NCBI GenBank assembly: GCA_964655225.1
Contig: CAZZMB010000023.1
Coordinates: 1-36,049, forward strand
Direction of reading: 5' to 3'
DNA: 36,049 nt
Origin: JAFMKE01 sp964655225
GTDB lineage: Bacteria > Bacteroidota > Bacteroidia > Chitinophagales > UBA8649
Shown: positions 16,884-23,852 of the stretch, in pieces
Position numbering within the stretch: position 1 is the stretch's first letter
Layout: each line of letters begins with the position of its first letter
The notes under the pieces: generated by a model
The model's database searches: none
Told to the model about the DNA's origin: nothing
The model's input: the letters and a program-made list of their open reading frames with translations, nothing else
Made by a program: the position numbers and the translations under genes

Positions 16884-17927
16884 CTAATTTCCAAGAATTC
16901 GTTCCCACAAAAAAACCATCATTTCCTCGGCTTGACCTTTTTCAGGGCCACCTAAAGTTCCTCGTAGAACATATCCATCCGTCTCATTGTAATCCAAGAC
17001 AAAACGAAAAGGAAAATCGCTTGCCTCATCACCTTTTCCATAAAATGTACCAAAGCGAAGATCGTTATACTGCAATTGATTGCCAATGGGCATTACGGAA
17101 TAATAATCCTTACTGAATTTCCTCAACTCAAGAATCGTTGGGTCATCATTGAATCCTTCGATAACACTATGATTTTTTTCAATTCGGACAAACTCAATAT
17201 CTTTGCTATCGAACCAGGAATAAAGGGCGGTATAAAAAGCATCTTCATTTTCTAACATACAGCTCCATAACACATTATTTAAGATCGATGGATTGGTTAT
17301 GTAACGATCTACTTCTATGTTTTGCGCCTGCATAGCCTGTTCAAACTTTGCATTAATAAGTTGTTTATTTAATACTGTGAATAAGAGGTAACTCGAACTT
17401 AAACCAATACCCAAATATGCCCAAAATCTACGTTTTTGTGAATCTCTATTAAATCTTGAAGCAATAATCAAACAAATCAAAAATGGGATGGTATAAAATG
17501 GATCAGCGACAGATATAGTTGCCCATGCAATTCTGGTTTCAGAAAATGGAGCAAACAGCTCCGTACCATACATGGTAAAACAATCCAATATAGGATGGGT
17601 AAACAGCCCCCAAAAGAAGAGCCATTGCCATTGTCTCAGGCTTGCTTGAGGACGAGGGTTTTTTCTTCGCTGGTCTAAATATTTGTATAACAAATGCACC
17701 AAATACCCTAGCAATAGGGCACCAAAAACACTAAATGTTAGGGAGTGACTTATTCCACGGTGAAAGGAAATATTGTCAATACTACTTAGAAAAAAGCGCC
17801 CGAGTACGTCCAAATCAGGTATAGTCCCAGCCAGCGAACCCCAGAGCATAGCTCGGTTTCCAATTTTCTTGCCAAGTACAGCTTCCCCTGCCGCAGCGCC
17901 TAGTATTATTTGTGTTATTGAGTCCAT
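16884..17927 (-). CDS. YdjM/DUF457 family membrane protein (putative metal-dependent hydrolase)
   Basis: The 347-residue protein matches the family often named metal-dependent hydrolase or YdjM-like. The conserved acidic and histidine motifs are present: PDLD (37-40), HRGISHS (56-62) and THPILD (110-115), embedded among four or five membrane segments (about 64-80, 103-120, 140-156, 170-187). A soluble C-terminal part of about 150 residues follows. It lies upstream of the CHU_C gene on the same strand, but that gene appears to have its own promoter. No substrate is known for this family. A small inverted repeat (ATTGTA-N4-TACAAT, 17934-17949) precedes the ATG. Confidence 0.75.
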   Translation of the reverse strand: MDSITQIILGAAAGEAVLGKKIGNRAMLWGSLAGTIPDLDVLGRFFLSSIDNISFHRGISHSLTFSVFGALLLGYLVHLLYKYLDQRRKNPRPQASLRQWQWLFFWGLFTHPILDCFTMYGTELFAPFSETRIAWATISVADPFYTIPFLICLIIASRFNRDSQKRRFWAYLGIGLSSSYLLFTVLNKQLINAKFEQAMQAQNIEVDRYITNPSILNNVLWSCMLENEDAFYTALYSWFDSKDIEFVRIEKNHSVIEGFNDDPTILELRKFSKDYYSVMPIGNQLQYNDLRFGTFYGKGDEASDFPFRFVLDYNETDGYVLRGTLGGPEKGQAEEMMVFLWERILGN

Positions 17928-18047
17928 TTTGAGATTGTAAATCTACAATAAGTTTGATCAGATTATTGTACTTAAGGAAGCAAATTATCAATAAATTAAG
18001 ACGCATTAATCCGAGTAGATATGAATGAGGTTTAATCAAACAGCAAG

Positions 18048-18153
18048 CTATCTAATTAAGGTTACATTTCCAGTAATGGTTTGTGATGAAGCTTGATCAT
18101 CAAAAGTAAAGTTTACATAAAACAATTAAAAATCAACCCGTAAAGCATTGCTT
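18048..18153 (-). pseudogene. Decayed 3' remnant of a CHU_C (gliding-motility C-terminal) gene
   Basis: On the minus strand, 18125-18048 reads FYVNFTFDDQ, then ASSQTITGNVTLIR and a stop. This matches the last strands of CHU_C domains; the intact protein at 15191-16819 ends SGTVTLIR. Upstream, a different frame (18153-18136) reads KQCFTG, like the K-x-C-P-x-G turn found about 10 residues earlier in these domains, so a frameshift and an in-frame TAA (18126-18128) separate the two pieces. No start or further homology is visible. It is probably the tail of a lost secreted protein. Confidence 0.6.
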
Positions 18154-18167
18154 TAGCGCAAGAAAAA

Positions 18168-18842
18168 TCAAACTAAGAGCTTCTCAACAAAATAATTGAG
18201 CATGTTTTCAACTTCAGTATTTTCATTATCCACGATGGATGCATCCGTCAATCGGGGTAAGTGTTGAGCAAAAAAGATGTGATTGTTTGTCATTTCAAAC
18301 AAGTTGGTTGCTAAAGTGTAAGGATATTTGAAACTGGGATTCACCTCCGTTATGACTGCAGAAACTGTATATGCCAAGTCCTTGTAACTTTTAAAAAATC
18401 CTTTTGAATTTTCAGCATCTACATCCTTGGTATGATAAACCTTCATACCTTCAGAGTTGACTATTCGTTGTAGTTTACTTTCATTGACATACTCAACCAA
18501 AGGGTTTTCGTTAGATGCAGCCACAAAAGAATGAATAATAATACTAAGCTTTGCTTTAGAATCAGTAATATTGATCGTATTAATTCGAATGAGATAGTTC
18601 ACCCATTCCCAATACCAATTGACCAGGTAAAGAAATAATATATGTTTATTGACAAAGTATCTATAGATTGAGGCCTCTGTGGAATTAATCTTAATCGCTA
18701 ATTTCTTGAAAGTAAAGGATTCAATGCCAAACTCATCAATAAGGAGAATACTATATTTAATAATATTTCTACCCAACTCTGAATCTTGGGGATCCCTCAG
18801 GTAAAGGCCTTCATTTAATGAGATTTTTATTCCTACACTCAT
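18168..18842 (-). CDS. TetR/AcrR-family transcriptional regulator
   Basis: The 224-residue protein has an N-terminal TetR helix-turn-helix at about 26-70: ILLIDEFGIESFTFKKLA, then INSTEASIYRYFVNKHIL. The C-terminal ligand domain (about 85-224) is not recognisable and is rich in aromatic residues. It is divergent from the SulP/carbonic anhydrase operon; the 149-base spacer contains a 23-bp palindrome between two opposed consensus -7 elements. I infer that it represses itself and the SulP operon. The ligand is unknown; a signal related to inorganic carbon or pH is only a guess from the neighbours. Confidence 0.82.
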   Translation of the reverse strand: MSVGIKISLNEGLYLRDPQDSELGRNIIKYSILLIDEFGIESFTFKKLAIKINSTEASIYRYFVNKHILFLYLVNWYWEWVNYLIRINTINITDSKAKLSIIIHSFVAASNENPLVEYVNESKLQRIVNSEGMKVYHTKDVDAENSKGFFKSYKDLAYTVSAVITEVNPSFKYPYTLATNLFEMTNNHIFFAQHLPRLTDASIVDNENTEVENMLNYFVEKLLV

Positions 18843-18896
18843 GTATATCCAATTTTGGAAATAGTCCTAGCTATTTTAAACCAGCTAATTACTTTG

Positions 18897-18904
18897 CAAA
18901 GGTA
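18897..18904 (-). promoter_or_regulatory. Predicted -7 element of the TetR gene (TACCTTTG)
   Basis: Exact TAnnTTTG match on the minus strand, 55 bases upstream of the TetR ATG (18842). The palindromic operator candidate begins 19 bases further upstream, over the expected -33 region. Confidence 0.45.
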
Positions 18905-18957
18905 TGAAAGTTTAAATATTATTAATGATAGTATTACTATTATTAGTGAAAGTTTAA
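18905..18957. repeat. 11-bp direct repeat (TGAAAGTTTAA) flanking the palindrome
   Basis: The 11-base word TGAAAGTTTAA occurs at 18905-18915 and again at 18947-18957, four sequence turns (42 bases) apart, on either side of the TetR-type palindrome. Such spacing would put both copies on the same face of the helix, which fits a second regulator or a half-site. Confidence 0.5.
18923..18945. promoter_or_regulatory. Candidate TetR operator, 23-bp near-perfect palindrome
   Basis: Two 11-base arms, TAATGATAGTA and TACTATTATTA, around a single central T match in 10 of 11 positions. The site lies between the divergent -7 elements at 18897-18904 (minus) and 18959-18966 (plus), covering the -33 region of both. 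Length and symmetry suit a TetR dimer. Confidence 0.55.
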
Positions 18958-18958
18958 T

Positions 18959-18966
18959 TAAATTTG
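18959..18966 (+). promoter_or_regulatory. Predicted -7 element of the SulP operon (TAAATTTG)
   Basis: Exact TAnnTTTG match ending 25 bases before the SulP ATG at 18992, giving a short leader. The expected -33 position falls within the palindrome at 18923-18945 and has no clear TTG. Confidence 0.5.
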
Positions 18967-18991
18967 TGTTTGATTTTAAAAATATACATGA

Positions 18992-20590
18992 ATGAATAGT
19001 AGTATTTTAAGCAATCTCAAGAATGATATTCCCGCAAGTATTGTCGTCTTCTTTGTTGCATTGCCCTTGTGTCTCGGAATAGCATTAGCTAGCGGGGCAC
19101 CATTATTTGCAGGCTTGATAGCTGGCATAATTGGGGGCATACTAGTGGGAGCCCTAAGTGGTTCAAAAATAGGGGTTAGTGGTCCTGCGGCAGGACTAGC
19201 TGCCATTGTTTTGACCTCGATAACATCCTTAGGGGGTTATGAAAACTTCTTAGTGGCAGTCGTTTTAGGTGGGATTATTCAAATTATTTTTGGAGTTCTG
19301 CGTGCAGGAGTAATAGGATATTACTTCCCTTCATCTGTCATAAAAGGAATGCTGAGTGGTATTGGAATCATCATTATTCTAAAGCAAATCCCTCATTTCT
19401 TTGGATACGATGCCGCCCCAGAAGGGGATTTTGCCTTTTTCCAAGTTGATGGTCAGAATACTTTTTCTGAGTTGGTTAATATGGTTAACTACATTCAGCC
19501 CGGCTCTGCATTGATAGGGATAGTTGCATTGGCTATATTAATTCTTTGGGATCAAGTCTTATCCAACAAAGGTAGGTTCTTCAAGCTAGTTCAAGGCCCT
19601 TTAGTTGCGGTGTTAGTAGGTATTGTTTTCTTTCTTGTTACACAATCGAATGCGCTCTTCGCTATTGGGTCAACACATTTGGTTAGTGTACCAATACCTG
19701 ACAGTTTATCTTCATTCATTGGGCAGTTTAGTTTCCCCAATTTTAATGCCCTAAGCAATATAGATGTATGGGTTGTAGCATTCACTATAGCCTTAGTAGC
19801 TAGTTTAGAAACTCTTTTGTGCGTTGAAGCCACAGACAAATTAGATCCACATAAAAATATTACCCCGACTAACCGTGAATTATTTGCACAAGGAACAGGA
19901 AATATTATTTCTGGTATGATTGGTGGATTGCCAATAACACAAGTTATTGTGCGTAGCTCTGCAAATGTTCAATCGGGTGGTAAAACAAAAGCTTCAGCCA
20001 TTATTCATGGTTTCTTGTTACTTATATCAGTGATTATTATTCCTGGCTTATTGAACATGATTCCCTTATCTGTTCTAGCAGCTATTCTACTCATAGTGGG
20101 TTACAAATTAGCCAAACCTGAGCTGTTCAAGAAAATGTATGATTTGGGGTGGACGCAATTCGTGCCATTCGTTGTTACAGTTTTAGGAATTGTTTTCATA
20201 GATTTATTATATGGTATCGGTCTAGGTTTGTCTGTAGGGATTGTAGTCATTCTTTATAAGAGTTACAGAAATTCACACTTCCTGCATAAGGAAGCTACAG
20301 AGCAAGGCGGTGGCTTATTGAAGATAACCTTAGCCGAAGAGGTAACTTTCTTTAATAAAGGCGCAATTTTGACTGAATTAGACAACTTGCCAAGTAACTC
20401 AAAATTAGAGTTGGACGTACGAAAAACTAAGTATTTAGACAATGATATCATCGAAATTTTAGAAGATTTCGCATTCAAAGCAAAAGAACGAAATATCGAT
20501 ATTAAATTAGTTTCCGAGAGAGGAATTATAGATAACCCTCCAAGCTATATTGAATTTTTTAAACTTCGGCCAAAACCGGAATTATTTTAA
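18992..20590 (+). CDS. SulP-family anion transporter, probable bicarbonate importer, with STAS domain
   Basis: The 532-residue protein has a membrane domain of about 420 residues (SulP signatures GVSGPAAGLAAIV at 61-73 and SLETLLCVEATDKLDP at 271-286) and a C-terminal STAS domain at about 442-510 (LELDVRKTKYLDNDIIEIL). SulP proteins carry sulfate, bicarbonate or other anions. The next gene, 17 bases downstream, is a beta-carbonic anhydrase; such pairs are usually predicted to be bicarbonate transport systems (compare BicA). Transcription probably starts at the -7 element ending at 18966 and is likely under control of the divergent TetR protein. The anion is inferred from the neighbour, not from the sequence. 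Confidence 0.88.
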   Translation: MNSSILSNLKNDIPASIVVFFVALPLCLGIALASGAPLFAGLIAGIIGGILVGALSGSKIGVSGPAAGLAAIVLTSITSLGGYENFLVAVVLGGIIQIIFGVLRAGVIGYYFPSSVIKGMLSGIGIIIILKQIPHFFGYDAAPEGDFAFFQVDGQNTFSELVNMVNYIQPGSALIGIVALAILILWDQVLSNKGRFFKLVQGPLVAVLVGIVFFLVTQSNALFAIGSTHLVSVPIPDSLSSFIGQFSFPNFNALSNIDVWVVAFTIALVASLETLLCVEATDKLDPHKNITPTNRELFAQGTGNIISGMIGGLPITQVIVRSSANVQSGGKTKASAIIHGFLLLISVIIIPGLLNMIPLSVLAAILLIVGYKLAKPELFKKMYDLGWTQFVPFVVTVLGIVFIDLLYGIGLGLSVGIVVILYKSYRNSHFLHKEATEQGGGLLKITLAEEVTFFNKGAILTELDNLPSNSKLELDVRKTKYLDNDIIEILEDFAFKAKERNIDIKLVSERGIIDNPPSYIEFFKLRPKPELF

Positions 20591-20607
20591 AGGATTAAAC
20601 CAAAAAT

Positions 20608-21237
20608 ATGAAAGCGCATACTAAAGAAACACAATCGACAATGACACCTGACCAATCTTTGAAAAGCCTTCAAGAGGGTAATCATAGATTTCAGGAAAAT
20701 AAAAAAGCCAATAGGAATCTATTGGAGCAAGTCAAAGACACGAGTGCCGGTCAATTTCCTTTTGCTACTATATTGAGTTGTATCGATTCGAGAGTTTCCT
20801 CTGAACTGATTTTTGATCAAGGGATCGGTGATATTTTTAGTGTTAGAATTGCAGGGAACTTTGTAAATTCGGATATCTTAGGTAGTATGGAGTTTGCTTG
20901 TAAACTTGCAGGAACCTCTCTAATCGTGGTTTTAGGCCATACGGCGTGTGGAGCAGTAAAAGGTGCATGTGATGATGCCGAGCTAGGGAATCTAACCGGA
21001 ATGCTAGGTAAGATTAAGCCTGCTGTTGAGGCAGTTGCTGAACCGACAGACAAGGCCTTACGCAATTCATCAAATATTGAATTTGTCAATCATGTTTCGG
21101 CCAAAAATGTAGAATTAACGATAGCTAAAATTTTAGCGGAAAGTGAAGTATTAGCTGAAATGCAAAAAGAAGGGAGCCTTAAAATCGTGGGTGCTATGTA
21201 CAATATAGCCAATGGAGAAGTTGTCTTTTATGAGTAA
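20608..21237 (+). CDS. Beta-class carbonic anhydrase
   Basis: This 209-residue cytoplasmic enzyme interconverts CO2 and bicarbonate. The zinc ligands are Cys58 (SCIDSR), His111 and Cys114 (GHTACGAV), and the Asp60-Arg62 dyad is intact, so it should be active. IAGNFVNSDILGSMEF near 81-96 and GAMYNIANGEV at the C-terminus are typical of the family. It lies 17 bases after the SulP gene and overlaps the next gene by 8 bases, forming a three-gene operon. It probably equilibrates bicarbonate delivered by the SulP protein. Confidence 0.93.
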   Translation: MKAHTKETQSTMTPDQSLKSLQEGNHRFQENKKANRNLLEQVKDTSAGQFPFATILSCIDSRVSSELIFDQGIGDIFSVRIAGNFVNSDILGSMEFACKLAGTSLIVVLGHTACGAVKGACDDAELGNLTGMLGKIKPAVEAVAEPTDKALRNSSNIEFVNHVSAKNVELTIAKILAESEVLAEMQKEGSLKIVGAMYNIANGEVVFYE

Positions 21238-21910
21238 TGCACCTGCCCTATATCGAGTATTCATTTTCCTTTTCTTGAGTTGTCTTTTTACACCAAGATT
21301 TTTACAAGCACAGGAAAGTGATTTTGGTAATTGGTTAATCTATATTGGAAGTAAAAAGGTCAAAAATAAGTTCAACATTCATCATGAAGTTCAATACAGG
21401 AACTACAATGCAGTTGGTGATCTCGAGCAGCTTCTATTGAGAACAGGTCTAGGATATTCGTTTAATGACAATAAGAACAACGCCTTAGCTGGTTACGGAT
21501 ACATTCTTTCTCAAAATTATAATGGAACTAATGATAAGATATCCATCCATGAGCATCGGATATATCAGCAGTTTACAGCAAAGCAAAACATTGCATCAAT
21601 CATCTTAAACCATCGCTATCGATTTGAACAACGATTCGTTGGTAAAGACTTTAAACTTCGTTTTAGATACTTTCTGAGTGTTAAAATACCGCTAGCGCCC
21701 TGGAATGCGGAGGTCTATCATTTCTATTTATCCGGATACAATGAAATTTTCCTCAACTCTAAGTCAGCGGTGTTTGATAGAAATAGACTTTATGGTGGTT
21801 TAGGATATAAATTAAACGATAGTTTTAGCCTCGAGCTAGGCTACATGAATCAGTTTTTTGAAGAAAACAGTAGAGACCAATTCAATATCATTACTTTCGT
21901 TAATTTCTGA
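21230..21910 (+). CDS. DUF2490 family outer-membrane beta-barrel protein
   Basis: The 226-residue protein has a signal peptide ending at LQAQ (about residue 28) followed by alternating amphipathic strands (KFNIHHEVQYRNYN, ASIILNHRYRFEQRF, LRFRYFLSVKIPL, FSLELGYMNQFFE) and a final aromatic residue, NFVNF, as in small outer-membrane barrels. It matches the DUF2490 pattern; no molecular role is established. I take the ATG at 21230, which overlaps the carbonic anhydrase stop by 8 bases and begins directly with the signal peptide; an upstream ATG at 21212 adds six residues. In this operon it could form an outer-membrane path for anions, but that is speculative. Confidence 0.75.
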   Translation: MSNAPALYRVFIFLFLSCLFTPRFLQAQESDFGNWLIYIGSKKVKNKFNIHHEVQYRNYNAVGDLEQLLLRTGLGYSFNDNKNNALAGYGYILSQNYNGTNDKISIHEHRIYQQFTAKQNIASIILNHRYRFEQRFVGKDFKLRFRYFLSVKIPLAPWNAEVYHFYLSGYNEIFLNSKSAVFDRNRLYGGLGYKLNDSFSLELGYMNQFFEENSRDQFNIITFVNF

Positions 21911-21989
21911 TTATAAAACTCAAGATTTAAAAAATTAGTATTGTTGTAAATCAATACAAAACACCAAGCATAGTTTCTTTTACAGTTTG

Positions 21990-22082
21990 TTATCAGATTT
22001 CCCTGAAATGCCTCCTCAAACACATTTACCTGAAGACATAAAAATGGCGGTAGCAGAATACTTACTTAAAGTGACTAAATAG
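21990..22082 (+). pseudogene. Possible 3' remnant of a cytochrome c gene
   Basis: This frame reads LSDFPEMPPQTHL, then PEDIKMAVAEYLLKVTK and a stop. That resembles the C-terminal end of small c-type cytochromes, where a Met ligand in an MP-P/A motif is followed by the last helix. Upstream, the frame continues without any CxxCH heme motif or similarity, so the gene body is absent. A short ORF of 24 codons beginning at the ATG 22008 is the alternative reading. A 7-bp hairpin follows immediately. Confidence 0.4.
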
Positions 22083-22099
22083 ATGATTTATAAAATCAT
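22083..22099 (+). terminator. Weak AT-rich hairpin after the cytochrome remnant
   Basis: A perfect 7-bp inverted repeat, ATGATTT-ATA-AAATCAT, directly follows the stop codon at 22082. It lacks GC pairs and a clear T-run, so its strength as a terminator is doubtful. Confidence 0.22.
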
Positions 22100-22151
22100 A
22101 CTATACAATTAAGCTCGTCAAACAGCACATGCAAAAAAGTGGAACGGAGTA

Positions 22152-23687
22152 TTACGAACCCCAATTTTCTCGATCCAAGCTTCGATACTGTATAGCTTCT
22201 GCTAAATGTTGGGGTTGAATATCTTCCTCTTTATCGAGATCTGCAATAGTTCTGGATACTTTTAGTATACGATCATAAGCTCTTGCAGAAAGATTCAGTT
22301 TTTCCATCGCCCGATCTAAAAGAGCATTTGATGTTGCAGAAATTTGACATACCTGTCGGAGTTGTTTAGTGTTCATCAACGCGTTGCTGTGTATGTTGGT
22401 ATCCGAAAAACGCTTAGATTGTATTTGGCGCGCATCTATGACGCGCTGCCTGACCAACTCACTCTTTTCTTCCAGTGTTTGAGCACTTAGCGCTTTAAAT
22501 GGAACAGGAGTTACCTCAACATGCAGGTCAATTCGATCCAACAAAGGTCCGCTTATCTTGTTCAAATAACGCTGAACGATACCAGGTGGGCAAACACAAT
22601 CCTTATCAGGATGGTTGTAATAGCCGCAGGGGCATGGATTCATACTCGTAACTAACATAAAATTACTTGGATAGGTAACCGTAAACTTAGAGCGAGAAAT
22701 AGTCACTTGCCGATCTTCTAAAGGTTGTCGCATAACCTCTAAAACTGAGCGTTTAAATTCTGGTAGTTCATCCAAAAATAGTACGCCGTTATGTGCAAGG
22801 GATATTTCTCCAGGTTGCGGACTTGTGCCTCCGCCCACTAATGCCACATCACTTACCGTATGATGCGGTGAGCGGAACGGCCGCTCAAATACCAAAGAAT
22901 CTGATGCTTTGAGTAAGCCCGAGACTGAATGAATTTTTGTCGTCTCTAAGGATTCCTTCAAACCTAAAGGTGGAAGAATAGTAGGAAAGCGTTTTGCCAG
23001 CATAGTTTTGCCAGCACCTGGTGGTCCGATAAGGATAATATTGTGTCCACCTGCTGCAGCAATTTCTAATGCCCGTTTGATTTTGACTTGCCCTTTTACA
23101 TCGTCAAAGTCTAGCACTGAACTATTTTGATTCGCCTCAAACTCTTGGCGAACATTAATATGAGTAGGCTCAATTTCGATTGCAGCATTTAGATAATCAA
23201 TAACCTGCGATAAGCTTTCTACTCCAACAACTTCTATATCCCTAATTATTGCAGCTTCTCGTGCATTTGCTTTGGGAACGAGCATCCTTGTAAAACCATC
23301 CTTTTGGGCTTGAATTGCCATAGGAAGAACTCCCCTTATCGCTTGAATTTCTCCATCTAAAGATACCTCTCCCATTATTATCGTCTTTGCAAAATCATTA
23401 TATATGATTTGATCGGTCGCAGCAAGAATGCCAATGGCAATAGGTAAATCATAAGCAGTTCCTTCTTTACGAATATCTGCTGGAGCTAGATTTACAACTA
23501 CCCGCTTTCTAGTCATGTAATACCCATTATGCTTGATCGCAGTAGCCACGCGATGCCAACTTTCCTTTATCGCATTATCCGGTAGACCTACAATGAAATA
23601 CTTTGTACCACCTTGCACACTGACCTCAATAGTAATAGTCGTGGCATCCACACCAAATACAGTACTTCCATAAGTTTTAACTAGCAT
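22152..23687 (-). CDS. yifB: YifB/ComM family Mg-chelatase-like AAA+ ATPase
   Basis: The 511-residue protein shows the full family layout: an N-terminal ChlI/Lon-protease-like domain (1-170, VVVNLAPADIRKEG), Walker A GPPGAGKT (221-228), Walker B VLFLDELP (302-309), a cysteine motif MNPCPCGYYNHP (349-360) and a C-terminal Mg_chelatase_C domain (about 415-508, LNLSARAYDRILKVSRTIADL). In naturally transformable bacteria ComM acts as a branch-migration helicase during DNA integration; elsewhere the role is less clear. It appears to be a single-gene unit. No other competence gene is seen nearby. Confidence 0.93.
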   Translation of the reverse strand: MLVKTYGSTVFGVDATTITIEVSVQGGTKYFIVGLPDNAIKESWHRVATAIKHNGYYMTRKRVVVNLAPADIRKEGTAYDLPIAIGILAATDQIIYNDFAKTIIMGEVSLDGEIQAIRGVLPMAIQAQKDGFTRMLVPKANAREAAIIRDIEVVGVESLSQVIDYLNAAIEIEPTHINVRQEFEANQNSSVLDFDDVKGQVKIKRALEIAAAGGHNIILIGPPGAGKTMLAKRFPTILPPLGLKESLETTKIHSVSGLLKASDSLVFERPFRSPHHTVSDVALVGGGTSPQPGEISLAHNGVLFLDELPEFKRSVLEVMRQPLEDRQVTISRSKFTVTYPSNFMLVTSMNPCPCGYYNHPDKDCVCPPGIVQRYLNKISGPLLDRIDLHVEVTPVPFKALSAQTLEEKSELVRQRVIDARQIQSKRFSDTNIHSNALMNTKQLRQVCQISATSNALLDRAMEKLNLSARAYDRILKVSRTIADLDKEEDIQPQHLAEAIQYRSLDRENWGS

Positions 23688-23743
23688 ATTCCTATAATTA
23701 GGCTCAAGCTAATCATAAGTAATTCCTTATGCGGACCCATTGA

Positions 23744-23761
23744 TTCATACTGAAGTATGAA
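23744..23761. repeat. Short perfect inverted repeat in the spacer upstream of yifB
   Basis: TTCATAC-TGAA-GTATGAA forms a 7-bp stem with a 4-base loop, 57 bases upstream of the yifB ATG. It could be an operator or a hairpin; no T-run follows on either strand. Confidence 0.3.
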
Positions 23762-23792
23762 CTACCAGTTACGGCGATGTAATTAGATTTAC

Positions 23793-23829
23793 AAAAAAGC
23801 CATCAGTCCTATATTAAGAAATGATGGCT
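23793..23829 (-). terminator. Rho-independent terminator of the CotH gene
   Basis: On the minus strand, an 8-bp perfect stem (AGCCATCA/TGATGGCT, loop 16 bases) is followed by six T residues. It begins 24 bases after the CotH stop codon and separates this gene from yifB. Confidence 0.72.
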
Positions 23830-23852
23830 CGATTTAGTATCAATTATCTGAT

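Noticed and set aside
18992..19206. Minus-strand open frame over the SulP start
   Set aside because: It is an antisense shadow, rich in Ala/Pro because the sense strand codes Gly/Ala membrane segments.
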